Source: Vibrio toranzoniae (GTDB lineage: Bacteria; Pseudomonadota; Gammaproteobacteria; Enterobacterales; Vibrionaceae). Taken from it: 64,000 bases of DNA. Numbering within the stretch: position 1 is the first letter of the stretch; each line of letters begins with the position of its first letter. The position numbers and the translations under genes were made by a program. The stretch is from positions 248,001-312,000 of the forward strand of contig NZ_AP025514.1 of NCBI RefSeq assembly GCF_024347655.1, in the 5' to 3' direction. A model generated the notes under the pieces. That model was not told the DNA's origin. It worked only from the letters and a program-made list of their open reading frames with translations, and searched no databases. Positions 31,771 through 43,361 of this stretch are shown piece after piece.

Positions 31771-32017
31771 ATCAATACTCGAAACAGAAGTGGGTAAAGT
31801 ATCAGAATCATAGAGTATTTCATTTATCGAGCAAACGTTTGTTTTATCGTTTGCTTGAGGCTCTGATGATAGATAATGGCGATGAAGTCATTTTTAACAA
31901 AGGGAAGTATGCATCAATTTGAGGTTATTTTAGGCTTTTCCAAAGCATATCTGTAGGTTACCTCTAGCATCAGATATACTAGGGGTATATACATTCCTTG
32001 CTTAAGCAGGCCCGCCT

Positions 32018-34495
32018 ATGTCAAAAAAAACACCGATGCCAGAAAATACCACCACGACAACCAATATTGATCCCTTTGCAGACCGAGAGTCTAAAAATTA
32101 CGACAACCCAGTACCAAGCCGAGAGTTCATTTTATCGTTTCTAACAAAAGCGAATATTCCAATGAACCGTAACGATCTATTCGAAGCTTTGGGTCTTGAG
32201 GGTGAGGAGCAATACGAAGGCCTGCGTCGTCGTTTACGTGCAATGGAGCGTGATGGACAGCTCATCTTTACTCGTCGTCAGTGCTATGCATTGCCTGAGA
32301 AGATGGAACTGATTAAAGGCTACGTGATTGGTCATAAAGACGGTCATGGTTGGGTTCGCCCAGATGGCAGTGTCGGTAAAGATAACGATATCTTGTTGCC
32401 GCATCACCAGATGAAAACCATCATGCACGGTGATTACGTGTTGGCTCAGCCGACTGATAATAGTAAGCGCGGTCGTCGTGAAGGGCGTTTGGTTCGTGTT
32501 CTTGAAGAGCGCAAAACGCCACTTGTTGGTCGTTTTTTCCTAGAGTATGGCCACTCTTATGTGGTTGCCGATGATTCACGGATTAGTCATGACATCCAGA
32601 TCCCTACTGAGCATAAAGGCGGTGCTCGAATGGGGAATGTGGTTGTGGTTGAAATTACGGATCGCGGTAGTCGCTCTCGTAACATGATGGGTAAAGTCAC
32701 CGAAGTTCTCGGTGAGAACATGGCACCGGGTATGGAAACGCAGATCGCGATCCGCACTCACCAGATCCCAAATGAGTGGCCTGAAGCGGTTGATAAGCAA
32801 ATCGCAAGCCTAGGCGAGCACGTTCCTGAAGAAGCAAAAGAAGGACGTGTTGATCTACGTAAACTGCCATTGGTCACGATTGATGGTGAAGATGCTCGTG
32901 ACTTTGATGATGCGGTTTACTGTGAAGCGAAAAAAGGCGGAGGTTGGCGCTTATGGGTGGCCATTGCAGACGTAAGTTACTACGTTCGCCCAGATACAGC
33001 GCTAGATAAAGAAGCGATTAACCGAGGTAACTCGGTGTACTTCCCATCGCAAGTCGTCCCAATGTTGCCAGAGATATTGTCCAATGGCCTATGTTCATTG
33101 AACCCTCAAGTCGACCGCTTATGCATGGTGTGTGAGATGACTATCTCAGACAAAGGCAAGCTATCAGGCTACAAACATTACGAAGCAGTCATGAACTCTC
33201 ATGCTCGTCTGACTTACAACAAAGTAGGCGCGATCTTAGATGGCAATGAAGAGCTTCGCGAGCGTTACGAGCCAGAAGTACCGCATCTTGAAGAACTGCA
33301 CAAGATGTACAAAGTACTTAAGAAAACGCGTGATGAGCGTGGTGCGATTGAATTTGAAACGGTAGAAACGAAGTTTATCTTCAATGCGGATCGTAAGATC
33401 GATCGTATTGAGCCGGTAATCCGTAACGATGCACACAAGATCATCGAAGAATGTATGATTCTCGCGAACATCGCATCGGCGTCTTACGTAGAAAAAGCGA
33501 AGGAGCCTGCTCTATACCGTGTTCACGAAACACCGGGAGAAGAGCGTTTAGTTGGTTTTAAAAGCTTCTTAAGTGAGTTAGGTCTAACGTTGGAAGGAGG
33601 GTTATCTCCATCACCAACAGATTACGCCGAATTAATGCAGAAAATTCATGAGCGTGAAGATCGTGAGCTAATTCAGACCATGTTGTTACGCTCGATGAAG
33701 CAAGCGGTATACAACGCAGATAATGCGGGTCACTTTGGTTTGGCATTGGAGCGTTATGCGCACTTTACTTCACCAATTCGTCGTTACCCTGATCTATTGT
33801 TACACCGCGCAATTAAGTACTTAATCGCTAAAGAAGAAGGTCGCAGCAGCGAACGTTGGACACCAACGGGTGGGTACCACTACACGTTCGATGATATGGA
33901 TTTCTACGGTGATCAGTGTTCAATGACTGAGCGTCGTGCGGATGATGCAACACGTGAAGTGAACGACTGGCTGAAATGTGAATACATGCAAGACCATGTC
34001 GGCGAAGTGATGGATGGTGTTATTGCCAACGTGACTGGCTTCGGTTTCTTTGTTCGTCTAACTGAACTGCACATTGATGGCCTGGTTCATATCTCTGCGC
34101 TAGCGAATGATTACTACCAATTTGATGCTGTTGGTCAGCGCCTAGTGGGTGAGAGCTCTGGTAATATCTACCGCTTGGGTGATTCGGTTAAAGTGAAGGT
34201 TTCTGCGGTTAACTTAGAAACTCGTCAAATTGACTTTGATTTGGAAGACACTGAGCGTCAGCCGCGTGGTAAAGGCAAAACGGCCAAGAAACGCGCATCA
34301 GATGCGATGAAAAAGGCAAAGAGCAAGAAACGCTCGGCAGTAAAGAGCAATCAACCAGGAACGTCTGCGAAGCCTTTGGTTGAGCCAACTAAGCGACCTG
34401 ACGGTAGTACTCAAGAGTCTGATAAGAAGAAGTCGGCGAATAAAACCGGTGCTGCTAAAGCTCGCGCTAAGAAAAAAACGGGCAGCAAGTCGTAA
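32018..34495 (+). CDS. rnr: Ribonuclease R
   Basis: An 825-residue 3'-5' exoribonuclease that degrades structured RNA and acts in trans-translation. Domain order: winged-helix N-terminus (about 30-90), cold-shock domains (about 90-250), RNB catalytic domain with [13 protein letters not shown] (about 288-300), S1 domain (about 655-740) and a Lys/Ser-rich tail (about 745-825). The tail is typical of RNase R and absent from RNase II. E. coli places nsrR just upstream; here nsrR is missing. Confidence 0.97.
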   Translation: MSKKTPMPENTTTTTNIDPFADRESKNYDNPVPSREFILSFLTKANIPMNRNDLFEALGLEGEEQYEGLRRRLRAMERDGQLIFTRRQCYALPEKMELIKGYVIGHKDGHGWVRPDGSVGKDNDILLPHHQMKTIMHGDYVLAQPTDNSKRGRREGRLVRVLEERKTPLVGRFFLEYGHSYVVADDSRISHDIQIPTEHKGGARMGNVVVVEITDRGSRSRNMMGKVTEVLGENMAPGMETQIAIRTHQIPNEWPEAVDKQIASLGEHVPEEAKEGRVDLRKLPLVTIDGEDARDFDDAVYCEAKKGGGWRLWVAIADVSYYVRPDTALDKEAINRGNSVYFPSQVVPMLPEILSNGLCSLNPQVDRLCMVCEMTISDKGKLSGYKHYEAVMNSHARLTYNKVGAILDGNEELRERYEPEVPHLEELHKMYKVLKKTRDERGAIEFETVETKFIFNADRKIDRIEPVIRNDAHKIIEECMILANIASASYVEKAKEPALYRVHETPGEERLVGFKSFLSELGLTLEGGLSPSPTDYAELMQKIHEREDRELIQTMLLRSMKQAVYNADNAGHFGLALERYAHFTSPIRRYPDLLLHRAIKYLIAKEEGRSSERWTPTGGYHYTFDDMDFYGDQCSMTERRADDATREVNDWLKCEYMQDHVGEVMDGVIANVTGFGFFVRLTELHIDGLVHISALANDYYQFDAVGQRLVGESSGNIYRLGDSVKVKVSAVNLETRQIDFDLEDTERQPRGKGKTAKKRASDAMKKAKSKKRSAVKSNQPGTSAKPLVEPTKRPDGSTQESDKKKSANKTGAAKARAKKKTGSKS

Positions 34496-34672
34496 GCCAA
34501 AAGCGGATAAGTCTTAATATTTTGGTTTACAAGGACCAGTACGGTTTAGCGTTTCACTAATTGAATGCGAGAGTATCAGGCGAAAGACGCATACTCTCGA
34601 AATAAACAACACAGAGAGGGAGGTGTCGGAATGGATGCACTCTTCTCTGAGCACTATGAGTAACTTGAGATA

Positions 34673-35413
34673 ATGAGTAACGAATTTATTTACGGTATTC
34701 ACGCGGTGAAAGCCGTACTAGAAAAAGATCCAGTACGCTTTATTGAAGCGTATGTACTGAAAGGTCGCCAAGACGAGCGTCTTCTTCCATTGCTGAACCA
34801 ACTGCAGCAGTTTGGTGTATCGATCCAGCAGATGGGCCGTAAGCCGCTTGATGAAAAAGCACAAGGTGCGAATCACCAAGGTATTATCGCGAAGGTAAAG
34901 CCTGCTAAGCAGCTTAATGAAACGCACCTAGACGATATTCTAGCGCAACATGAACAGCCATTACTGTTGGTTTTAGATGGCGTAACAGACCCTCATAACC
35001 TAGGTGCTTGCCTTCGTAATGCCGATGCGGCTGGTGTGGCTGCGGTTATCGTTCCGAAAGACCGCTCTTCACCGTTAACGGCAACGGTAAGCAAGGTAGC
35101 ATGTGGTGCGGCTGAAACGGTTCCTCTAGTACGTGTAACCAACTTGGCTCGCACAATGCGTGCACTGCAAGAGCAGGGCGTATGGTTTGTGGGAACGGCG
35201 GGCGAAGCAACGCATGATATTTACCAAGCGAAGCTAACTGGCCCATTGGCTGTAGTGATGGGCGCGGAAGGTGATGGTATGCGCCGTTTAACGCGTGAAA
35301 CTTGCGATGACTTGATTAAGATTCCAATGGCAGGCAGCGTGTCTAGCCTGAATGTTTCTGTAGCGTCGGGTATTTGCCTGTTCGAAGCGGTAAGACAGCG
35401 TTTAGCTCAATAA
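34673..35413 (+). CDS. rlmB: 23S rRNA (guanosine(2251)-2'-O)-methyltransferase
   Basis: A 246-residue SPOUT methyltransferase that modifies G2251 in the ribosomal P loop. The N-terminal L30e-like substrate domain begins [20 protein letters not shown]. The trefoil-knot motifs [35 protein letters not shown] and [14 protein letters not shown] are intact. It follows rnr after 177 bp, the usual pairing, and a strong terminator lies after it. Confidence 0.97.
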   Translation: MSNEFIYGIHAVKAVLEKDPVRFIEAYVLKGRQDERLLPLLNQLQQFGVSIQQMGRKPLDEKAQGANHQGIIAKVKPAKQLNETHLDDILAQHEQPLLLVLDGVTDPHNLGACLRNADAAGVAAVIVPKDRSSPLTATVSKVACGAAETVPLVRVTNLARTMRALQEQGVWFVGTAGEATHDIYQAKLTGPLAVVMGAEGDGMRRLTRETCDDLIKIPMAGSVSSLNVSVASGICLFEAVRQRLAQ

Positions 35414-35491
35414 CGCCTACTCAGTAATGCTGGGGGTCGTGATGCTTTGCGACATAAAGCGTTAGAACTATTCTAAGTCTATGAATTTATT

Positions 35492-35525
35492 AACGCTCAC
35501 CCGAGTTGGTGAGCGTTTCTTTTTC
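35492..35525 (+). terminator. Terminator after rlmB
   Basis: AACGCTCACC / GGTGAGCGTT stem, 6-base loop, then TCTTTTT. Confidence 0.9.
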
Positions 35526-35651
35526 TGGCCCAAGAGAGAGAATATTTCGCTTTCTTGGATGGCTAGATGGCGAAAGGAAAACTGTTTCATTATTAGCCAA
35601 ATACCGCTTGCTAATACCGGGTTCTTTCTATAATATTTGCCGTCCTTAAAA

Positions 35652-35696
35652 CTCGGTCATTTTTCTTTAGTTCCTTGCTTCCCTTGGACGACCGAG
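35652..35696 (+). promoter_or_regulatory. Candidate S6:S18 autoregulatory leader of rpsF
   Basis: CTCGGTC (35652-35658) and GACCGAG (35690-35696) form a perfect 7-bp stem closing a 31-base internal region, 39 bases upstream of rpsF. A conserved rpsF-leader structure bound by the S6:S18 complex is known in many bacteria. This is the right place, but I could not check the detailed consensus. Confidence 0.45.
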
Positions 35697-35734
35697 CCTT
35701 TCGTGGAAGCTAATAATCCGTAAGGAGCAACCAA

Positions 35735-36148
35735 ATGCGTCATTATGAAATCGTATTCATGGTTCACCCTGATCAAAGCGAGCAAGTTGCTGGCATGATC
35801 GAGCGTTACACTGGTTCAATCACTGAAGCTGGCGGTACTATCCACCGTCTAGAAGACTGGGGCCGCCGTCAAATGGCTTACCCAATCAACAAACTTCACA
35901 AAGCTCACTACGTTCTTATGAACGTTGAAGCTGGCCAAGAAGTGATGGACGAGCTAGAAACTGCTTTCCGTTTTAACGATGCAGTTCTACGTAACATGAT
36001 CATGCGCACAAAAGGCGCTGTGACTGAGCAATCTATCATGCTTAAGCAAAAAGAAGAGCGTGCAGAGCGTGCTCCTCGTCGTGATGACCGTGAAGAACGT
36101 GCACCACGTCGTGAAGAAGAAGCTAAGCCAGAAGCTGCTGCTGAGTAA
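35735..36148 (+). CDS. rpsF: 30S ribosomal protein S6
   Basis: A 137-residue S6 beginning [21 protein letters not shown], with an RNP-like fold. It binds S18 on the 30S platform. The C-terminal tail is charged and repetitive (two copies of RAPRR-type motifs followed by [11 protein letters not shown]), a likely substrate region for RimK glutamylation (family knowledge). In E. coli priB follows; here 132 bp without any gene precede rpsR. Confidence 0.97.
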   Translation: MRHYEIVFMVHPDQSEQVAGMIERYTGSITEAGGTIHRLEDWGRRQMAYPINKLHKAHYVLMNVEAGQEVMDELETAFRFNDAVLRNMIMRTKGAVTEQSIMLKQKEERAERAPRRDDREERAPRREEEAKPEAAAE

Positions 36149-36277
36149 TTCTTTTTTGACCCTTTAGGTCATTAAATTTTATTCAACTCGTTTAGGTATT
36201 TTCACTTCAAGCATTTGCTTACGTTTATTTATAAACTTGTGTCAATACCGCATTATTAAATTTAGATCAGGAGATAG

Positions 36278-36508
<231 letters not shown>

Positions 36509-36546
36509 TCGGTAATAGTTAACAATAGTTTAAGAGGACAAAGATA

Positions 36547-36999
36547 ATGCAAGTTATTCTACTTGATAAGATCGGTAACCTAGGTGGCCTTGGCGACCAA
36601 GTAAACGTTAAATCTGGTTACGCTCGTAACTTCCTTATCCCACAGGGTAAAGCAGTTATGGCAACTAAAGACAACGTTGCTATGTTCGAAACTCGCCGTG
36701 CTGAACTAGAAGCTAAAGTTGCTGAGCAACTAGCTGCGGCTCAAGCTCGCGCTGAGACAGTTAACACTCTAGAAGGCGTTACAATCGCTTCTAAAGCTGG
36801 TGACGAAGGTAAACTATTCGGTTCTATCGGTACTCGTGACATCGCTGACGCTATTACAGCGGCAGGTGTTGCAGTAGCTAAGAGCGAAGTACGCCTACCT
36901 GAAGGCGCTCTACGTAACACTGGTGAATTCGAAGTAAGCATCCAACTTCAATCTGAAGTTTTTGCTACTGCGAAAATCACTATCGTTGCAGCTGAGTAA
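36547..36999 (+). CDS. rplI: 50S ribosomal protein L9
   Basis: A 150-residue L9 with the two-domain dumbbell plan. The N-terminal domain ([20 protein letters not shown], with [13 protein letters not shown]) is joined by a long helix (about 41-75) to the C-terminal domain ([23 protein letters not shown]). It is last in the rpsF-rpsR-rplI operon and is followed by a clear terminator. Confidence 0.98.
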   Translation: MQVILLDKIGNLGGLGDQVNVKSGYARNFLIPQGKAVMATKDNVAMFETRRAELEAKVAEQLAAAQARAETVNTLEGVTIASKAGDEGKLFGSIGTRDIADAITAAGVAVAKSEVRLPEGALRNTGEFEVSIQLQSEVFATAKITIVAAE

Positions 37000-37037
37000 T
37001 TTCAGTACCAAGACGAATTCTTTCTTTTGAAAGTTTT

Positions 37038-37065
37038 AAACACCAGCTACGGCTGGTGTTTTTTT
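37038..37065 (+). terminator. Terminator after rplI
   Basis: AACACCAGC / GCTGGTGTT stem, loop TACG, and a run of seven T. Confidence 0.92.
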
Positions 37066-37161
37066 ATGTCTGGAATATAGGAAATATAAGGAAGGGTTGT
37101 GGTAAGTAAAAAGCTTACGGTGATCCAAATGCTCTTATTGCTGAACAAGCAGCCGTTCAGA

Positions 37162-38034
37162 TTAGAATTGGAATAATAGGTTAACAGACAGCACCGAGTC
37201 TTCTTTGCTCAACCCATTAGGCACCTTGTCGTGGTATTGACGAGAGTGAGCGATCTTCAATGCAATATTATCAGTGATATCGTTGATCGCTTCTAATTCA
37301 GTATCAAAGTTCAGGTTGCTGTGTCCTGACACAACAGTCACATTCGCTTTGAATTGTAAGTTCGGCAAAACTTGCCATGACGTATTCACGTTGCCACGGA
37401 AAATCGCTTCCTCAACAATGTCAGGAAAGATGATGTCATCATCGTCTATCTCATCAAGGTTAGGTTCTTGGTAACGAAAACCAGGCCCTATTTCCACCTC
37501 TAAAATAAACTCTTCTGTATTTGAAAATTGATAACCAAGGCCACTCGAAACGGTATAGTCTTTAAAGTATGCGCTGTATCGCGAGTCAACCCCTTTAAAA
37601 CTACCGTAAAGATAGGTTTTAGGGCTTAATTTGTAGTCGCTTTGAGCTGAGTACGTCGATTGCCTTTTATCCTCTTCACCATCTTTGTAGAGGTTGTAGT
37701 ATTTCCATTCACCACTGGTTCTATGGCGCCCGGAGGTGTACTCACCATTAAGGCGAGCATTAAGCGAGCGGGATTCTGAGTTACCATTATGCGATTGGTA
37801 ACCAAATTCAACTTCGGTTTTCAGTGGATTAGGCAGTTCTGTATCACTCGGTACGATATCCATATCTTCTTCGGGTGCCGGTGCAACGACAAGCGGTTCA
37901 GTGGTAGCTTCTGGTACTACTATAGAGTCGAGTATTGCATCAACAGAGGGTTTAGCATCATCAGCTAAAGCCAACGGAGTGCTCAAGAGACCTGTGCTCA
38001 GAAGGCCAGTGCTCAGAGCCAATAATTTGGACAC
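37162..38034 (-). CDS. DUF481 family outer-membrane protein
   Basis: A 290-residue beta-barrel protein of the salt-induced/YdiY DUF481 type. The mature part is built of alternating strands (VEFGYQSHNGNSESRSLNARLNG and similar) and ends in Phe, the usual barrel C-terminus. I start it at a GTG (38034), which directly precedes a signal peptide SKLLALSTGLLSTGLLST with cleavage near LALADD; the frame remains open to 38133 without a leader-like sequence. The signal peptide contains a small in-frame repeat (STGLL twice). Function unknown. Confidence 0.75.
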   Translation of the reverse strand: MSKLLALSTGLLSTGLLSTPLALADDAKPSVDAILDSIVVPEATTEPLVVAPAPEEDMDIVPSDTELPNPLKTEVEFGYQSHNGNSESRSLNARLNGEYTSGRHRTSGEWKYYNLYKDGEEDKRQSTYSAQSDYKLSPKTYLYGSFKGVDSRYSAYFKDYTVSSGLGYQFSNTEEFILEVEIGPGFRYQEPNLDEIDDDDIIFPDIVEEAIFRGNVNTSWQVLPNLQFKANVTVVSGHSNLNFDTELEAINDITDNIALKIAHSRQYHDKVPNGLSKEDSVLSVNLLFQF

Positions 38035-38209
38035 GCATACCCCAGTTATACAGTGAATTAATGGAAAGATCGTAATGCTACCTTTGGTGGTTTCAGTCAG
38101 CAATAGGTAAATTTTTCCGGAAGAATAAAACAAACCTGTAGGATCGGATTACAAATGAATGTTCTTGGGTATAATGAGCGATCATTATTAGTTATTGAGT
38201 GTAGTCATA

Positions 38210-39601
38210 GTGGATAGCAAAAGTCAGAAATCAGCCAACGATCCGGTGGATGCCATCAAAGTCCCACCACATTCATTAGAAGCTGAGCAATCTGTTATTG
38301 GCGGCTTGTTACTGGACAACGAGCGCTGGGATACGGTTGCTGAAAAAGTGGTGAGTAAGGACTTTTATAGTCGTCCTCACCGTCTGATCTTTGAGGCAGT
38401 AAAAGATATCCTTGAAGAAAGTTCTCCTTTGGATCTTATTACACTCTCTGAACATTTAGAGTTGCGTGAGCAACTGGAAGACGTCGGTGGCTTCGCTTAC
38501 TTAGCTGACCTTGCTAAAAATACACCAAGTGCAGCAAACATTAATGCTTATGCGGATATCGTGGCACAGCGTGCTCTTGTACGCAGCCTGATTGGTGTGG
38601 CGAATGAGATTGCTGATTCGGGTTATGACCCACAAGGGCGTACATCAGAAGAGCTAGTCGATCTGGCTGAGAGTAAAGTTTTTGCCATTGCCGAAGGTCG
38701 TACAAGCGAAAATGAAGGCCCACAAAACGTTGATAACATTCTAGAGAAGACGCTAGAACGTATCGAGATTCTATATAAAACGCCACAAGATGGTGTGACG
38801 GGTGTCGATACTGGTTTTAACGACCTCAATAAGAAGACGGCAGGCCTACAGGGTTCTGACTTAATTATTGTCGCTGCACGTCCATCGATGGGTAAAACGA
38901 CGTTTGCGATGAACCTGTGTGAAAACGCAGCGCTGAAACAAGATAAGCCAGTCTTGATTTTTTCTCTTGAGATGCCAGCAGAGCAGCTGATGATGCGTAT
39001 GTTAGCGTCACTTTCTCGCGTAGACCAAACTAAGATCCGTACTGGTCAGTTAGATGATGAAGATTGGGCGCGTATTTCATCGAGTATGGGTATTCTGATG
39101 GATAAAAAGAATATGTATATCGATGATAGCTCGGGCCTAACCCCAACAGAGGTGCGTTCTCGTGCTCGACGTATTGCTCGTGAGCATGATGGTCTCTCTA
39201 TGATCATGATAGATTACCTGCAATTAATGCGTGTACCTTCATTATCTGATAACCGTACTCTTGAAATCGCCGAGATTTCGCGTTCATTGAAAGCGCTCGC
39301 GAAGGAATTGAACGTTCCGGTTGTGGCTCTTTCTCAGCTTAACCGTTCCCTAGAGCAACGTGCTGATAAGCGCCCTGTAAACTCGGATTTACGTGAATCA
39401 GGTTCGATTGAGCAAGATGCCGATTTGATCATGTTTATCTATCGTGATGAGGTTTATAACCCAGACAGTTCACTAAAAGGCATCGCTGAGATTATCCTTG
39501 GTAAGCAACGTAACGGTCCGATCGGTTCCGTGCGTCTGACCTTCCAAGGGCAACACTCTCGTTTTGATAACTATGCAGGCCCTGCATTTGATGATGAGTA
39601 A
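38210..39601 (+). CDS. dnaB: Replicative DNA helicase DnaB
   Basis: A hexameric 5'-3' helicase of the replication fork, 463 residues from the chosen GTG start (VDSKSQKSANDPVDAIKVPP); a TTG at 38195 would add five residues. The N-terminal primase-binding domain precedes the RecA-like domain with Walker A ARPSMGKTTF, Walker B IMIDYLQLM and the arginine-finger region LRESGSIEQDADLIMF. No intein. It overlaps nothing and is followed within 6 bp by alr, as in enterics. Confidence 0.95.
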   Translation: MDSKSQKSANDPVDAIKVPPHSLEAEQSVIGGLLLDNERWDTVAEKVVSKDFYSRPHRLIFEAVKDILEESSPLDLITLSEHLELREQLEDVGGFAYLADLAKNTPSAANINAYADIVAQRALVRSLIGVANEIADSGYDPQGRTSEELVDLAESKVFAIAEGRTSENEGPQNVDNILEKTLERIEILYKTPQDGVTGVDTGFNDLNKKTAGLQGSDLIIVAARPSMGKTTFAMNLCENAALKQDKPVLIFSLEMPAEQLMMRMLASLSRVDQTKIRTGQLDDEDWARISSSMGILMDKKNMYIDDSSGLTPTEVRSRARRIAREHDGLSMIMIDYLQLMRVPSLSDNRTLEIAEISRSLKALAKELNVPVVALSQLNRSLEQRADKRPVNSDLRESGSIEQDADLIMFIYRDEVYNPDSSLKGIAEIILGKQRNGPIGSVRLTFQGQHSRFDNYAGPAFDDE

Positions 39602-39607
39602 TCGTTA

Positions 39608-40693
39608 ATGACTTATATGAAAGCAGCGACAGCGAGTATTGACCTGGGTGCATTAGAGCACAATCTTCAACTGATTAAGTCTAAAGCACCTCACTGTAAA
39701 GTGATGTCAGTGGTAAAGGCTAATGGTTATGGGCATGGCTTATTGAACATCGCTAAACACTCTAAGAACTCTGATGCGTTCGGTGTCGCTCGTATTGAAG
39801 AAGCCTTACAACTTCGTGCTGGTGGTATTGTTCGGCCTGTGCTGTTACTTGAGGGCTTTTACTCTTCGGGTGATTTACCGGTATTGGTGGCCAATAACAT
39901 CCAAACAGTGGTGCATTGTGAAGAGCAACTCAGCGCTTTAGAAAACACAGCGTTAGAATCCCCTGTTGTGGTATGGCTTAAAGTCGATAGCGGTATGCAT
40001 CGCTTGGGGGTTCGTTCTGAACAATATCAAGATTTCGTTGATCGCCTGCATCAATGTCCGAATGTGGCTAAGCCGTTGCGTTATATGAGCCACTTTGGTT
40101 GTGCTGACGAGTTAGACAAAGCCACGACACAGCAACAGACTCAATTATTCCTGTCTTTGACTGAAGGCTGTGAGGGCGAACGCTCTCTTGCGAACTCTGC
40201 AGGCTTATTAGCCTGGCCAGATAGCCACTTAGATTGGGTGCGTCCTGGAATCATCTCTTACGGCGTATCACCGTTCGTAGATAAGTCAGCACAAGAGCTT
40301 GGTTTTAAGCCTGTGATGACTCTGACATCACACTTGATCGCTGTTCGTGATGTTAAAACCGGGGAAAGTGTTGGTTATGGCGGCAACTGGATCAGTGAAC
40401 GAGACACTAAAGTAGGGGTTATCGCGATAGGTTACGGTGATGGTTACCCTCGAACAGCCCCTAACGGTACTCCGGTGTTTGTGAACGGTAGAAAAGTACC
40501 GATTGCAGGTCGAGTGTCAATGGACATGCTAACGGTTGATCTTGGCCCAGATGCTACTGATAAAGTGGGTGACGAAGCGACGCTATGGGGGAAAGGCTTA
40601 CCTTCAGAAGAAGTGGCAGAACATATTGGTACCATTGCTTACGAGCTGGTCACAAAGCTGACCCCGCGTGTCGCAATGGAATACGTAAAATAA
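39608..40693 (+). CDS. alr: Alanine racemase
   Basis: A 361-residue PLP enzyme that makes D-alanine for peptidoglycan. The N-terminal TIM barrel has [18 protein letters not shown] with the Schiff-base Lys. The catalytic Tyr region [16 protein letters not shown] and the barrel segment VDSGMHRLG are intact. It starts 6 bp after dnaB, so the two are probably cotranscribed. A terminator lies downstream. Confidence 0.96.
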   Translation: MTYMKAATASIDLGALEHNLQLIKSKAPHCKVMSVVKANGYGHGLLNIAKHSKNSDAFGVARIEEALQLRAGGIVRPVLLLEGFYSSGDLPVLVANNIQTVVHCEEQLSALENTALESPVVVWLKVDSGMHRLGVRSEQYQDFVDRLHQCPNVAKPLRYMSHFGCADELDKATTQQQTQLFLSLTEGCEGERSLANSAGLLAWPDSHLDWVRPGIISYGVSPFVDKSAQELGFKPVMTLTSHLIAVRDVKTGESVGYGGNWISERDTKVGVIAIGYGDGYPRTAPNGTPVFVNGRKVPIAGRVSMDMLTVDLGPDATDKVGDEATLWGKGLPSEEVAEHIGTIAYELVTKLTPRVAMEYVK

Positions 40694-40719
40694 AGATGTT
40701 CAAGTCTTTCTAATTATTT

Positions 40720-40752
40720 AAGGGTGACGCATAACTGTGTCACCCTTTTTAT
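40720..40752. terminator. Terminator between alr and yjbQ
   Basis: AAGGGTGAC / GTCACCCTT stem, 10-base loop, T tract on the plus strand. It lies between convergent genes. Confidence 0.85.
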
Positions 40753-40804
40753 TTACTGGTAACTCTCTGGTTATCAATCGATCTTTATGGCTGAACGCTT
40801 ACGG

Positions 40805-41224
40805 CTATTCGCCTTGGATTGTAGCAATGACAGTGCGGCTCCCACCACAATCCCGGTGTTCACCTAAGTAAATACCCTGCCATGTTCCTAAAGCTAAACG
40901 ACCGTTGGTGATTGGAACTGTCACACTGGTGCCAAGTGTCGATGCTTTAATGTGAGCAGGCATATCATCATCGCCTTCATAAGTGTGTCTATAGTAGGGC
41001 GCGCGCTCGGGAACAAACTTATTGAAGTGCGATTCCATATCGCCACGCACCGTTGGGTCTGCGTTTTCGTTTAGCGTGAGGCTGGCAGAGGTATGTTGAA
41101 TAAAGAGATGTAATAAACCAACGGATAGAGAGCCAATATCGTGTATCTGTTGTTCAATTTCATCAGTAATGAGATGAAATCCACGCTTTCGCGCATTTAG
41201 GTGTATAGTCTTCTGAATCCACAT
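40805..41224 (-). CDS. yjbQ: YjbQ family protein (UPF0047)
   Basis: A 139-residue protein of the YjbQ/UPF0047 family. It has the signature [23 protein letters not shown] (core [14 protein letters not shown]) and a C-terminal [11 protein letters not shown] metal-site segment. Family members complement thiamine phosphate synthase mutants, but the physiological role is unsettled. Single gene, convergent with alr. Confidence 0.88.
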   Translation of the reverse strand: MWIQKTIHLNARKRGFHLITDEIEQQIHDIGSLSVGLLHLFIQHTSASLTLNENADPTVRGDMESHFNKFVPERAPYYRHTYEGDDDMPAHIKASTLGTSVTVPITNGRLALGTWQGIYLGEHRDCGGSRTVIATIQGE

Positions 41225-41550
41225 ACGCCATCCTTTATAATGTATTTGGAAAAAAAGTGGTTTAACGCTATCTTTTGAACTTGAATTTATCAGGTATCGC
41301 TCACATTTAATTATGTTAGAGCTAGAGTTTGTACCGATCTTTCTATCAGGAATTCGAATCCTGATTTATCTCAAGGTACCGCTCTTCATATACGGCATAA
41401 TACGTCGTGAAAAAAAATTACAAAGAATCTTTCGGTGGTGATGCGATTTGGTCATCACAGAAAAATATAAACTTTCGCCTAATCGGGGGTTCTATTCATC
41501 ACTCAGGTGACGTTTAGAATAAAACCTACAGTAACATCGGGATAGATACC
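41225..41550. other. Intergenic region between divergent yjbQ and pgi
   Basis: Contains two inverted repeats: ATCAGGA/TCCTGAT around TTCGA (41345-41365) and GTGATG/CATCAC (41438-41458). They are plausible operator or leader hairpins of pgi, but I cannot assign a regulator. No coding potential seen. Confidence 0.5.
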
Positions 41551-43203
41551 ATGTTGAAAAATATCAACCCAACGCAAACACAAGCGTGGAAAGCGCTAAC
41601 GGCACATTTTGAGTCAGCTCAAAATATGGATATGAAAGAGCTGTTTGCTCAAGATGCAAAGCGTTTCGAGAACTTTTCTACTCGTTTCGGTTCTGACATC
41701 TTAGTGGATTACTCTAAGAACCTAATCGATGCTGAGACTATGCAGCACCTATTTGCTCTTGCAAACGAGACTGAAGTTAAGTCTGCAATTGAAGCGATGT
41801 TTGGCGGTGATGCAATCAACAAGACTGAAGGTCGTTCAGTACTTCACACTGCTCTACGTAACCGCAGCGATAAGCCAGTCATGGTTGATGGCAAAGACGT
41901 AATGCCAGCAGTTAATGCAGTACTAGCAAAAATGGAGCTGTTCACACACCGCATCGTTTCTGGTGAGTGGAAAGGTTACACAGGTAAAGAGATCACGGAT
42001 GTTGTCAACATCGGTATCGGCGGTTCGGACCTTGGCCCGTACATGGTGACTGAAGCGCTAACGCCATACAAAACTCGTCTTAACATGCACTTTGTTTCTA
42101 ACGTAGATGGCACTCACATTGTTGAGACGCTTAAGCCTCTAAACCCAGAAACAACGCTATTCCTAGTGGCATCTAAAACATTCACCACTCAAGAAACCAT
42201 GACGAACGCGCACTCTGCACGTGATTGGTTCTTGGCTGAAGCGGGCGACAACGCACACGTTGCTAAACACTTCGCAGCACTATCAACTAACGCAACTGCG
42301 GTCGCTGAGTTTGGTATTGATACTGACAACATGTTCGAATTCTGGGACTGGGTTGGTGGTCGTTACTCACTATGGTCTGCAATCGGTCTGTCTATCTCTC
42401 TTTCTATTGGCTTCGATAACTTCGTCGAGCTTCTAGAAGGTGCTCACGAGATGGATAACCACTTTGCTTCAACGGAATTTGAAAGCAACATTCCAGTCAT
42501 CCTTGCGCTTATCGGTATTTGGTACAACAACTTCCACGGCGCTGAGTCAGAAGCTATCCTACCTTACGATCAATATATGCACCGTTTTGCTGCGTACTTC
42601 CAGCAAGGTAACATGGAATCGAACGGTAAGTTTGTAGACCGTGAAGGTAACCCAGTAGAGTACCAAACCGGTCCTATTATCTGGGGTGAGCCGGGTACAA
42701 ACGGCCAGCACGCTTTCTACCAACTGATTCACCAAGGCACTAAGCTGATCCCATCAGACTTTATCGCGCCTGCTATCAGCCACAACCCAGCCTCTGATCA
42801 CCATCAGAAGCTGATGTCTAACTTCTTTGCTCAAACTGAAGCACTAGCATTCGGTAAGACAAAAGAGACAGTAGAAGCTGAATTCCTAGCGGCGGGCAAA
42901 ACGGCTGAAGAAGTGGCAGAACTGGTACCTTTCAAAGTGTTTGAAGGTAACCGCCCAACAAACTCAATTCTTGTTAAGCAAATCAACCCTCGCTCTTTAG
43001 GTAACTTAATTGCGATGTACGAGCACAAGATCTTTGTTCAAGGCGTTATCTGGAACATCTTCAGCTTCGACCAATGGGGTGTAGAGCTTGGTAAGCAACT
43101 AGCAAACCAAATTCTTCCAGAGCTTGCTGACGATGCTCAAGTAACGTCTCACGACAGCTCAACTAACGGCCTAATCAACGCATTTAAAGCGCTTAAAGCT
43201 TAA
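41551..43203 (+). CDS. pgi: Glucose-6-phosphate isomerase
   Basis: A 550-residue glycolytic enzyme interconverting glucose-6-P and fructose-6-P. The sugar-phosphate site [17 protein letters not shown], the first PGI signature near [13 protein letters not shown], the motif [19 protein letters not shown] and the final signature [12 protein letters not shown] are all present. Full length, with highly expressed codon use. It is single and is followed by a UUCG-tetraloop terminator. Confidence 0.98.
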   Translation: MLKNINPTQTQAWKALTAHFESAQNMDMKELFAQDAKRFENFSTRFGSDILVDYSKNLIDAETMQHLFALANETEVKSAIEAMFGGDAINKTEGRSVLHTALRNRSDKPVMVDGKDVMPAVNAVLAKMELFTHRIVSGEWKGYTGKEITDVVNIGIGGSDLGPYMVTEALTPYKTRLNMHFVSNVDGTHIVETLKPLNPETTLFLVASKTFTTQETMTNAHSARDWFLAEAGDNAHVAKHFAALSTNATAVAEFGIDTDNMFEFWDWVGGRYSLWSAIGLSISLSIGFDNFVELLEGAHEMDNHFASTEFESNIPVILALIGIWYNNFHGAESEAILPYDQYMHRFAAYFQQGNMESNGKFVDREGNPVEYQTGPIIWGEPGTNGQHAFYQLIHQGTKLIPSDFIAPAISHNPASDHHQKLMSNFFAQTEALAFGKTKETVEAEFLAAGKTAEEVAELVPFKVFEGNRPTNSILVKQINPRSLGNLIAMYEHKIFVQGVIWNIFSFDQWGVELGKQLANQILPELADDAQVTSHDSSTNGLINAFKALKA

Positions 43204-43224
43204 TTGAGTTGATAGCCTAAAAAG

Positions 43225-43252
43225 AAACGCCAACCTTCGGGTTGGCGTTTTT
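43225..43252 (+). terminator. Terminator after pgi
   Basis: AAACGCCAACC / GGTTGGCGTTT stem capped by TTCG, followed by T. A textbook intrinsic terminator. Confidence 0.95.
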
Positions 43253-43290
43253 GTATCTGTCGCTCTAACAATGGCTAAATCGCAGGTAAC

Positions 43291-43318
43291 AAAAAAGGCT
43301 GACATATCTGTCAGCCTC
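43291..43318 (-). terminator. Terminator after cheX (minus strand)
   Basis: GGCTGACA / TGTCAGCC with a short loop. The A tract at 43291-43296 reads as T on the minus strand, 44 bp past the cheX stop. Confidence 0.8.
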
Positions 43319-43361
43319 TTAAATACAGCGTCAGCCTTCTAAATATTTGCAGTGATTGTCT

